From the NCBI RefSeq assembly GCF_008831285.2, contig NC_045150.1, positions 5,098,001 through 5,162,000 on the forward strand: a stretch of 64,000 bases of DNA, written 5' to 3'. The notes under the pieces are model-generated. The model was not told the DNA's origin. It saw only the letters and a list, made by a program, of their open reading frames with translations, and did not search any database. This document shows positions 22,370 through 33,242 of this stretch, one piece after another. How positions within the stretch are numbered: the stretch's first letter is position 1; the number at the start of each line of letters is the position of its first letter. Source of the stretch: Nymphaea colorata (lineage: Eukaryota; Streptophyta; Magnoliopsida; Nymphaeales; Nymphaeaceae). A program made the translations under genes and the position numbers.

Positions 22370-22799
22370 ACTCCTCAGAGAACCGTATACGAGATAAAAC
22401 TCAAGCGAAAACACCCCAATACAGGTTTTGGTTGCAATGTGTAATAGAAAAGAAAGATTTGAAACCTTTTACAGACTCCATTACCAATAAGTTATAGTTA
22501 TTATAGTAGTTATATGAAGTCATTGTGTGGTATATTTAGAAAATGAATTGTTTTTTACAGATTAATGAAAATGAATAAGCTTCAATTCATTAGAAATGAA
22601 AATGAATTTCATTCGTTTTTATGGAGAACCTGAGGAAAAATAAAAATGAGAAATATTCATCATTGTTATACTTATAATATAAGAGCATGATATGCCTACA
22701 CCACATCAAGAAATAAGAAATATAATATAAATAAGTAAGTGGGCTTCTGTTAGATGAATCTTGAGATAGGACGTGACCCACACAAAACAAACTATGCGA

Positions 22800-23075
22800 T
22801 TCGATCACAATCAATTCTTATTTCGAATAAGTAGTTGGAGTTATTGATAAATTGACAATTACAATTCTAATTAATCAATGAATTCTTTATATTCTACATT
22901 CATAAGAGTACACCTATGTTTCCTTTACGAATATCATATTTTTTGGGCATTTCTGATGATATCAAGTGTTATTCCTATTTTGGCATTTATAATTTCCTGG
23001 GTTTCAGCCCCAATTAGTGAAGGACCAGAGAGGCTCTCTAGTTATGAATCAAAAATAAAACCAATAGCAGTAACA
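22800..23075 (+). pseudogene. ndhC: nuclear copy of plastid ndhC 5' region (NUPT)
   Basis: From 22916 the sequence encodes the start of plastid NDH subunit 3: [17 protein letters not shown], then [22 protein letters not shown]. This is the opening of NdhC, a membrane subunit of the thylakoid NDH complex. About 50 of the usual ~120 codons remain. A 2-bp deletion right after the ATG shifts the frame, and homology is lost after about 23071. The 115 bp upstream are AT-rich like the plastid ndhC leader. The copy is embedded in nuclear repeats, so it is a plastid insertion and not a working gene. Confidence 0.85.
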
Positions 23076-23120
23076 ATGAAAATGGCTCCTTGTTTAGTAA
23101 GACTATATGAACTACATATT

Positions 23121-23172
23121 ACTGACGTCCCTACATAAAACGGTTGAACTCCATTCCATGTTAGTCATAGAA
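23121..23172 (+). repeat. ~52-bp direct repeat, right copy
   Basis: Partner of 22317-22369, with a few substitutions. It begins directly after the segment that follows the ndhC homology. Confidence 0.75.
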
Positions 23173-23909
23173 GAAACTTGTACAGCTGGTTTTTTCAATG
23201 AAAAAGTACACAGTGCATGGTTAATAGCTTTCACTCAAAACATTTTTTGTTTTAATAATAACTTGAATTGAGAGAAGGAGTGTGGCAGAGTCACAAATAT
23301 CTAGCTATAGGCAATCCCTTTAAAAAAAATAAATAGCTGAGGGGCACTAATATGCAAATAAGAAAATGAGGTAGCGGGATATGACTACCTAAGCAGTTTG
23401 TGTGGGTCCATTTAGCTAGGCAACTGCCCACACAAGCCTACATGCGCCTCCACCTTTGAGTGAATGAAAGAGAGAATCAAGGTTCTCACTCTAACTTGGA
23501 ATCGCATCACGTAAAGAAAGGGCAAAAGAAAATGAAGCTCACATTGACTTCACTTGCTTTTCTGCTATTCTTATGAACTTTCATGCAAATCTTAGCTCTA
23601 GACGGGTTTCTTCCACTCTCGAATGCCTATTCGTATGCTAAAAAACAACTTATTTAGTACTTTAGTATGATAGAAAAATGGAGAAAAGTTATAGTAGATT
23701 AAACTAGATAGGGATTACTGACGGTCTCTAATGCTATACCTGCAAAGCTTTTTGTACCACCACACATGTGAGGAAGTTTCTTTGTACAAATTTTCTATGG
23801 CCCTATTTGGATGACATGCCCTCGAAACCTGGTTTTCCTGTTTGGATGCCAACACAAAACCAGGTTTTTTTTTTTTTTAAACCTGGTTTTTGTTTGGATG
23901 CCAAAAACC

Positions 23910-24077
23910 AATGGTGGAGCTACATGGTGGTTAGTATGGGCAGTTGCCCACACTAGCCTCACAAACTTTACTTATTTATATGTTAATAATTTAATACATT
24001 TGGTTGTTTAAATGTATAGGTGCATTAAGATTATTAAACTAGTGCCCCCACCAGCCAAAATTTCAGGCTCCGCTAGT
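23910..24077. mobile_element. hAT-type MITE with target-site duplication
   Basis: The ends are inverted relatives: AATGGTGGAGCTAC on the left and GGCTCCGCTAGT on the right. Inside lies the family hallmark GGGCAGTTGCCCACAC. The flanks GCCAAAAACC at 23900-23909 and 24078-24087 match exactly, so the duplication is 8-10 bp. It is about 168 bp with no coding. It was inserted into an older CCTGGTTTTT-rich repeat. Confidence 0.75.
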
Positions 24078-24087
24078 GCCAAAAACC

Positions 24088-25304
24088 TGGTTGTTCAATC
24101 GACTACTGATGCATTAGCCATGCATGGCGCATGTTCCTAACGGCAGAAGACAGCGAAGGTCAGATAATTGTTAGCAGAAACACAAGTTCGCTGTTGTGCT
24201 CTTTTGTTGCCCATGTCGCAATGTTTTTTCTTAGACTTCATACTATCCTTCATAGGAACAATGTTGCGTTGCGATGCTTGACATCAACATTGGCTATCAT
24301 AAAACTGAAGTACAATGAACAAGTTCACAATTTCCACATCATCTAATCAGTATAAAGAATACGCACAACATGGTACAAAATATACAAAAAACTGAATAAT
24401 GATCTCGATGGTCCTTATGATGGATCTTATATCTTCTAACAAGTCTTCTAGTAGTTGATGTTTTTGTTGGCACTTAATACTTGTCTTTCATGTTAAAAAC
24501 CACACATGCAAGATAGAAAACAGATCTCAGACTCAAAAAAGAAGTAACCGAAGGGATAAACAAAGTGATCACCTGTACTTCACTTGAACTAATATGTAAA
24601 GATCAGAAGTTAAAATAATAAATCAATAAAACTGTGTACTTCACTTGTAGGATGATTTGCTACTAAGGTGGTCAGGGTGCCAAAAGACATTAAAACAAAA
24701 TATTACAGTACCATACAAGATAAGTGAGCACCTAGATATCATCCATGCCCACAAGGCTACGTTCAGAATCCAAGAAGACCTAACAAAAGGTTACATCAAC
24801 AGAACGTAGTTACGATCACCAGCTCTGATGATAAAAGCAGAACTATATAAATGTCAATGCTGAATGAAAGGCGAAACCTACCATGATTAAACGAGCTGCT
24901 TTTGCATTTTCAACTGCTAGCCATTGTCCTTCTTCAGAAGAAAAAAGCCATTCAATGAGTCCCCGTCTGAGGGCAATCATGTTAGGCATCAGTCCTACGT
25001 CTCAGACAAACAACTCTACATCGCAAAAAACACTTGCGTATAGGCTTAAGGGATTTGGGTTTGCCTGCTGTAACCAAAACTTGGATTCACCAAAACCACG
25101 GAGCCAGAAAATTCGGGACACCAAATATAAAATTTTAAATTTTAAGGGGCACCAACATGTAAGTGAAACAAATTACTCAAAAAACTCTTAATACAAAAAT
25201 TTTAAAAAATTTAGGTAGTTGCCCACACCTCCCTCACCCCTGAGCCCAAAGGAGGTTTTTTTGGCTCAATAACCTTGTTTTGGGTGTCACGCAAACAGGC
25301 CGTA
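24088..25304. other. intergenic DNA with one decayed MITE
   Basis: At 25095-25260 there is a MITE relative (CACGGAGCCAGAAAATT, GTAGTTGCCCACACC). The rest holds only short ORFs. A - strand open stretch near 24890-25000 ends at a donor-like ATG|GTAGGT but matches no family I know. Confidence 0.35.
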
Positions 25305-25754
25305 TGCATGTTTTTTTTAACATAATTTTGTTTCTACGTCAAAACATGCAGCCAATCAGTTGTCGCATTTATACATTTGTTACATATTTCATTGTAATAA
25401 GAAACATATAACTTATTTTAGCATCAATATCAATAAAAGTATACTTACCTTCGCAGTTCAATTCAAACAAACAAATGCATAGGCATCTATCGCCCCATGC
25501 AAATTCCTCAACTCTTCAAGTATTTCCTGCAACTCATACATAAACTTCATAGCATGTCAGTAATGCAAGACGCAAAATCAATGTCACGACATTTACTTTC
25601 CTATACGCGAGCCCAAATATCATCTTAGTGGTCGTTTCATGGGTAGAACAGACGATGGAACAGCGCTTGTTCCGTCTGCAGCAATCTGACACAAACATTG
25701 GACGGAAGACAAGCCTGGCAGGCTGTACGGTGAACACAGGGTATATATATCGGC

Positions 25755-26250
25755 TCCGTTCCAGCATACAATGCTCCAGTAAATGGCTTGTGTAGTCGGT
25801 GCAAAATAAAAGATGCTATATCTTTGATAGATAAGATGGTGGATCTTGGATTGCAGCTTAATATTATCAGTTACACGACGATTATAGATGCACTTTGAGA
25901 GAAGTAAGGTGCAAAGCTTTCTGTTGCCATTGTCGGCTGCTTGCTAGTGAGGGGCTGCAGACCTAATTATGACATTTACCTCCTTAATGAAGGGATTCTT
26001 CAAGAAAGGAAATGTTCATAATGCAACTGTGATGTGGAATCAAATGCTAAAGGAAGGGTGTGAACCCAATACAGTTGCATACAATACCATGATATATGGT
26101 CTTTGTCTCAACCGGAAGTTGCTTAGAGCTATATCAGTTTTCAATAAGATGGCAAAAAGCGTGCATCTACCAAATGTCAGGAGTTGCGGTATTCTTTTAG
26201 ATGGGTTTGCAAATGCTGGTAATTTGGAGGGTGCTTCAAATGTTTACTGA
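25755..26250 (+). pseudogene. pentatricopeptide repeat (PPR) gene fragment
   Basis: The translated phrases are typical PPR repeats: NGLCSRCKIKDAIS, DKMVDLGLQLN, ISYTTIIDAL, then after stop codons TFTSLMKGFFKKGNV, WNQMLKEGCEPNTVAYN and IYGLC. PPR proteins bind organelle RNAs and are usually intronless with 10 or more repeats. Only about five remain. Stop codons near 25900 break the frame, and it ends in TGA at 26250. Organelle targeting sequence and C-terminal domains are absent. Confidence 0.75.
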
Positions 26251-27805
<1,555 letters not shown>

Positions 27806-28460
27806 GGTTCCAACTCTCTAACTTGGAATTGCATCACGTAAAAAAAATGCCAAAAAAAAAATGAAGCTCACAATGACTTGTTTTTCTACTATTCTTATGA
27901 TTCTTCATAAAAATCTTATCTCTAGATAGTTCTCTTCTACTCTCGAATGCCGATTCATATATTAAAAAACAACATTTTTTGTATATTAATATGTTAGAAA
28001 AGGGACAAAAGTTACAGTAAATTAAGCTTTATAAGCGATTATTCACTGTAACTACAGCCACACATGAAAGGATTCTTGTACTCATTGTGCACAATTTTCT
28101 ACATGTTTTTCACTTAACTTGTTTTTATGTTGAAACATGCAGCCAATTAGTTATCATATTTGTAGATTTGCTACATATTTAACTATAATTAATAAGAAAT
28201 TTATATAGCGTATTTTAGCATCAATATCGTAAACATATACATACCTTTCCTGCTTTAGACAACCAATAACAAGCAAAAGCGTGCCGCTGATGTGCAAGTG
28301 CATAGGCATCCATCGGCCATACGACTCCTCAACCTCAAGTGTTTGCTGTAATTAAAGAAATTTTGTCGCATGTCAGTTATAAAAGACAAAATTTTATTCT
28401 TAAAGGAAAAATCAATGTCACAACATTTGCCTGCCTATCTGCGAACTCAAATATCTGACT
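27806..28460. repeat. duplicated segment, short copy
   Basis: Colinear with 23480-23740 plus 25305-25625, but without the 1.5 kb that separates those blocks in the other copy. It therefore shows the state before that DNA was inserted, or a deletion. Confidence 0.6.
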
Positions 28461-28671
28461 CCTGTCCAAAATACGCATGTATAAAGTATAAACAAAGAAT
28501 TAAAGGACAAAACAAGATTGTGAAAAAATTTAGCAGTCTAAAATAGACACTTCTTTATAAAAAAATCGAAAATATCTCAACCCTTCTTTTCTACTTTGGT
28601 GTATACTTGTGTATGCACACTACTTTACACGCGTTCTCCCAATGTTGGTACCAAAATGGCACTGTGTTCAT

Positions 28672-28702
28672 GTGAGAGAGAGAGAGAGAGAGTGTGTGTG
28701 TA
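28672..28702. repeat. (GA)n(GT)n microsatellite
   Basis: A GA run passes into a GT run, seen directly. Confidence 0.8.
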
Positions 28703-28795
28703 ACTGCAAATCTCAGTTGCTGAGAAAATCAAAGAGGTGAGAGTGCAATTCTCAGTTCAAGGAAAAATCTTTGTTGCAGCCAAAACCAAATAGTT

Positions 28796-29130
28796 GCAGA
28801 CATATCAGTTGCCTTCTGAACTCTCTCTTTTTCTTTTGCACATGCACAGTGCATGCAAAGGTTTGCATTTTGGTACGCACTGCGTTGATATGTAATGGGG
28901 CGGTCATATTTCGAGGCACTGAATCAGACATTGTACCCGAGGGAATGAGGAGTTGGGTAAGGGCAGACATATCAGTTGCCTTCTGAACTCTCTCTTTTTC
29001 TTTTGCACATGCACAGTGCATGCAAAGGTTTGCATGTTGGTACGCACTGCGTTGGTATGTAATGGGGCGGTCATATTTCGAGGCACTGAATCAGACATTG
29101 TACCCGAGGGAATGAGGAGTTGGGTAAGGG
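28796..29130 (+). repeat. 167-bp tandem duplication
   Basis: The unit begins GCAGACATATCAGTTGCC and ends GAGTTGGGTAAGG, with copies at 28796-28962 and 28963-29130. Only a few substitutions separate them, so the event is young. Related sequence (GAACTCTCTC, then TTGCACATGCACAGT) also occurs near 29495-29720 and 34905-34945, so the unit is part of a dispersed repeat. Confidence 0.9.
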
Positions 29131-29278
29131 CTTCAGCCTTTTTTCGAGTGGTAAGTTAAACTCCACTCCCATAAACCTACAGCAAGTTGGGGAGTTCATT
29201 ATGAACAAGTAGTATGTGATTTGATTGCTCAGCACATCGTTGACAGCTCATTCATTACTCATTTCCTTTATCCACCAC

Positions 29279-29442
29279 CAGGGGCTGAGCCAGGATTTTT
29301 TCTAGGGTCGGGCCAAGAGGAACGACGAGGAGCGACCGGTCGGGCCAAACTAAAAAAAATAGATTTTTTCAATGTAAAAAAAAAAAATTCCTGGGCTCAC
29401 CTGGGCCATGGCCCGGGTGGGCCCCCCCTCCCTCCGCCCCTG
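29279..29442. mobile_element. hAT-type MITE with perfect 8-bp duplication
   Basis: Ends CAGGGGCTGAGCC and (inverted) CAGGGGCGGAGGG form terminal inverted repeats. TCCACCAC flanks both sides exactly (29271-29278 and 29443-29450). An 8-bp duplication and CAG-type ends are marks of the hAT superfamily. It is 164 bp, non-coding, and GC-rich near its right end. Confidence 0.85.
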
Positions 29443-30004
29443 TCCACCACTACCACAGCCAAAACCAAATAGTTGCAGGCCTAAAAGTTGCTTTTTGAAC
29501 TCTTTCTCCTCTCTCTCCCTCTCTTGCAACCGGCCACATCCTCAGTTTGATTCTTAAAAGGTGTTATCTTCATGGTATTGAAGAGAAGTATTGATCTTGA
29601 TATTAAAGGTACTATTGTGAGGTCAAGTGGATCAATTCTTGTCACCCCCTCTTTTCCTTTTTTTCTCTCTTTCTCTTTTGCACATGCAAAGTACCAAAGT
29701 AGGCCCTTGCAAATGTGCCATTTTAGTACATGTACATTATAGGGCAGCATTTAGAGGTACCAAAGTAGCCTTTTAAAAAGTGTCATGTTGGTATCTACAT
29801 ATTCTTGGGCGGTATCTATAGGTATTAAAGTAGGTTTTGTACTTTAAAAGATGAAGGGTTGAGTGAGACTTTATCAATACTAGGACATCACAATGAGTAT
29901 TTCAAGATTCGAACACGAGTCTCCAAAGATAAAAACAAAAAGGCAGTAACAAAAAAATTGATAAAAGTCCTTGAGCCGTAGGGTTGTGGAATATAGAAGG
30001 TTTT
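29443..30004. repeat. dispersed repeat related to 28770-29130
   Basis: It contains CCAAAACCAAATAGTTGCAG, a CT-rich tract, TTTTGCACATGCAAAGT and repeated AGGTACCAAAGTAG or AGGTATTAAAGTAG phrases. No coding is present. Confidence 0.5.
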
Positions 30005-30500
30005 TTCAGAAACAGTAGGAGAACTTCGTTCTCATTCAAGCAATACAAAAGGCAAACATTTGTTTTTTCCTTCACACTCAAGGTACTACAAGATTTATGA
30101 AGACCAGTGGTGCGGCAGCCATGGGTAGCAAAGTTCTCATTCGAGCAATACAAGAGGCAAACATCTGTCTTTTCCTTCACACAAGGCACTACAAGATTTA
30201 TGAGGTTTAGTGGTGTGGCCGCCATGGGATGCAAAGTTCTCATTCCAGCAATAGAGGCAAACATCCGTCTTCTCCTTCACACTCAAGGCACTACAAGATT
30301 TATGAGGTTCAGTGGTGTGGCGGCCATGGGGTGCCACTGCCATTGAGAAAAATCCTTGAGCAATCAGGGTTGTAGAATATAGAAGGTTTTTTTAGAAACT
30401 GTGTGCCAAACTTGTCCCCATCAAACAATACAAGATTCCTTCACACTCACTGCAAATTTATGGGGTTCAGTGGGGTGGCGACCTTGGGCTGCCATTGAAA
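30005..30500 (+). repeat. tandem ~105-bp repeat array
   Basis: Units recur with landmarks GAGGCAAACATC, CCTTCACACTCAAGGC, CTACAAGATTTATGAGG and GTGTGGC.GCCATGGG at about 30045, 30150 and 30250. A more diverged unit lies at about 30380-30490. The ORFs on both strands simply follow the repeats. Confidence 0.75.
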
Positions 30501-31149
30501 ACTTCCCTTTTATGGCGCTGGCCAAGGGGTATCATATTAAAAACTTGTTTTTGGCGTTTAGCAACAGGTTTATGGAGTACCAATAAATTTTTACACTGTT
30601 GGCATTCTATGAAACAAACAGAAGAGAAAAACAATTTAGAGCACCCCAAAACGCCATTGAAAACGGGAAAAATTTTTTTTCTCCCCCTTCCTCTCGTTTT
30701 CGTGGGCTTCATTCTTGCCTGAAGATCCTTTGAGAGAAAACGGAACTTCCAGAACAAAGTTCTAAATATAACGGGATGACTTTATGTTACGTGAAAAAGA
30801 CATCCACCAGACCACTATTCTTCAGAATAAAAAAAAAATCCAATTATTTGAATGTTTCGGGGCTGTTTTGCTACTGCTGCTGGATCGTATCTGTGCAGAA
30901 ATGGAGTCATCATATGCTTCTCCAGAACTTGTGCCTCCGGTTGCTTGTCCCTCATCTTGCTTTAAACCCAAGAGTGAATGTCGAAGAGATCCAGATCCAG
31001 TTCTCTTATTTATTATTTTGTCTTGTTCTTGCTGTAACACATTTTGGTTCTCCAACTGTGACAAAAGAGAAATCAACTGGATGTTCTTCAATAGTTGAAC
31101 CATTGATGCATGTCAACTTCTTTGTACATTGAGTGGCATGGATAGTTGT
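30501..31149. other. intergenic DNA, no recognised gene
   Basis: ORFs of 93-118 codons overlap on both strands at 30776-31132, but none shows family motifs or biased composition that I would defend as coding. Confidence 0.3.
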
Positions 31150-31347
31150 CGTTTTTTTTAAGGGTGAGTGGTTTATTCCACCCCTCCTCCCTACTTTGCC
31201 CATCCCCTCATAGGGTTCAGAGAGCTTACTTAACGACCTTTTACGATCCAGAAGCTGAGCACAGGAACATGATACCATGGGATTTGAACTTCAAACCCCT
31301 TTGAAGTACACTGTTTTGTCGCCCAGTGTGCTATTCCGGCCCCTTGA
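31150..31347 (-). mobile_element. SINE-like element, tRNA-derived
   Basis: On the - strand it opens with GGCCGGAATAGCACACTGGG, resembling a tRNA-like A-box region. GGTTTGAAGTTCAAATCC about 45 bp later resembles a B box. It ends in an A-rich tail (CCCTTAAAAAAAA). This order (Pol III A and B boxes, body, A tail) is that of plant SINEs. No clear target duplication is seen, so the class call is inference. Confidence 0.55.
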
Positions 31348-32983
31348 GGTAAAATTTGGGCACCATATTCTCGGTAGTTCATGAAGAAGGATGAATCGAT
31401 CAGATGTGTGAATGGATCTTCCTGTTCTAAACTGACTTCATGAGGAATTTCTGAGGTTCAGACTTGTTATATGCTTCCACTTTAGCTGTGGTTCTCTTGA
31501 ATTGCATATGCCAACTTTCTCTCTGCTTTCCTTGAAGGTAGAAATTGCAATTGCTTGACTGTGTGAGTATCCAAGAGTGATCAATCAATTAGATGTGTGA
31601 CATGGCTTATGCAATATTATGAATAGAACTACTAGAGCATTTCAAGGTTATGTCTTGATACCCACTTTCTTCTAACTATATTGTCATGAATAAATGAAGC
31701 ATAGTCACAAAAATATGTATTGTCATGTAGTCACAAAAATATGTTTTCTTTGAAAAAAAAAGAACACGAAAAATAAGCCTGCTGAATAAAACGGCAAAAA
31801 AAAACCCTGTTTTATGAGAAAACGGCAAAACGAAAATGTATTCACGCTAATGTAGAAGGAAAGGAGGTCAGGTCGAGGCCTTTTAGGTGTTTTCCTCGCA
31901 TTTTTTTAATTTCCAACTGCTTGTTTTCATTTTTTATTCTTATTTTTTATATTGTATTTTTTCTCATTTATTTCTTCCATAAATTTTAAATTTTTTTAAA
32001 AAAATATCATATTTTCTGCCTTATTTTTTCAAGTTTGTCGTATAATACTCAATAAAAACCTCACCATTAAAAACACAAAAATGATATTTGTGACTGTGGA
32101 ATACATATATATTGATTGATCGATGAAACAAGTACTGCTGAGAATGATATATACTTGGAGTAAAATATAGGCATTAGATTTTTGAAAAGCCTCTAAAATG
32201 CAGTGTTATGCAAATTTAAACACCTGGTTGTCTCTCTTTTCACTTTCTATGGTCTTTGCTATTTTTTGCCTTTTTATTTCAGATTATTTTGGCAAAATCT
32301 TAATAGATTTTAGCCAAATATATATAGCAGCTTGTATTGTTCACCTGCTTTAAAGCAGTAATTTGGTTTTAAAATCATAAAAGCTTACCAGTGATTACTT
32401 AGCGGTCCTTTATAAATCTATAAAGGATGAAAATTACCATTGGTGTAGATCTTAGTTAGCTAGAGGTGAAAGAATGGCGGCTGGACATTGCAGTCTTGAA
32501 GGACATCTAGAGTGACCTTCATTATTTGGCAGCAGGGACACTCTGGAAGGACATTTAGAGAGACCTTGATTGTTTGGCAGCAGCGACACTATAATTGCCC
32601 CATGAATCATCCCAATGATTAGGCTAGATTCATGAAATATTAGATTTAGTGTTTCATGAATCTACCTAAAGTTTTGGGACAGATTCATGGAACACTCACT
32701 GAGTGCCCAAACGACCTCTTATCGGTGGAGTTCAATGTTACCCATGTTACTGCAGCATGTCCTTCAAAAGTCTTTGGGCAAGACTAAAGGTGAGCAAATT
32801 TAAAACAAAATTTTACTTTTAAACATCTTTGGACAGAGAACTGTAACTAGATCTCTGTGGCCTTGCCAACCCAGTTTCATGTCTTCAAGGTAGGAAGATC
32901 CAATATAGTGGTTCCATCCCTTAAATCGGAATTTTTATGAAAAGGAAAGGAGGAAAAGATGGCATCCAAAGTGGAATGATATG

Positions 32984-32988
<5 letters not shown>
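31348..32988. other. intergenic DNA with MITE relics
   Basis: 31740-32100 belongs to an AT-rich repeat family also seen at 47820-48700 and 54060-54400 (ending TGATATTTGTGAC). 32500-32720 is an inverted-repeat MITE relic with TTTGGCAGCAG and two ATTCATG-type arms. No gene. Confidence 0.4.

Positions 32989-33016
<28 letters not shown>
32989..33016. repeat. (AG)n microsatellite
   Basis: Simple AG run, seen directly. Confidence 0.85.
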
Positions 33017-33022
<6 letters not shown>

Positions 33023-33036
33023 GTTTGGTTTTGAGA

Positions 33037-33242
33037 CAGCGGCAAAGCCAGAAAATTTTGGCTGACGAGCACTAAACAAACTCTCGTTTAGGATAATGAG
33101 TGCTTGCAGGGCACTCTGACTTAGGTTAGGTGTGGGCACTATATGTGGTTGGACCTAGCTGAACATAGGTCCAGCTTAGTGCACAATACATGATTTCAGG
33201 GGCTAGAGTGGGCAGTGGCCCACACAGTATCTGTGCTACTGT
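33037..33242. mobile_element. degenerate hAT-type MITE
   Basis: Starts CAGCGGCAAAGCCAG, carries GTGGGCAGTGGCCCACAC near the right end and ends TGTGCTACTG. Flanks TTTTGAGA and TATTCAGA agree at 6 of 8 positions, as expected of an old 8-bp duplication. Confidence 0.55.

Larger units (their letters stand above)
21080..23440. repeat. dispersed repeat block, copy B
   Basis: Colinear with 4690-5810. The outer parts (21080-21860 and 23230-23440) match copy A. The middle (about 21870-23220) is absent from copy A and holds the GGATTC-rich repeat, the plastid ndhC piece and a pair of short direct repeats. Confidence 0.6.
23480..25625. repeat. duplicated segment, long copy
   Basis: Two blocks here recur in the same order at 27806-28460. 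The first (23480-23740) includes CTAACTTGGAATCGCATCACG and ATGAAGCTCACA. The second (25305-25625) includes AAACATGCAGCCAAT, GCATAGGCATC and ATCAATGTCACGACATTT. In this copy they are separated by about 1.5 kb of other DNA, including a MITE. Confidence 0.6.

Noticed and set aside
24890-25000. Exon-like - strand stretch ending at a GTAGGT donor
   Set aside because: The peptide looks protein-like (LIEWLFSSEEGQWLAVE) but I cannot place it in a family and found no partner exon.
30776-31132. 118-codon + strand ORF
   Set aside because: It overlaps open frames on the other strand and another frame, with no family resemblance.
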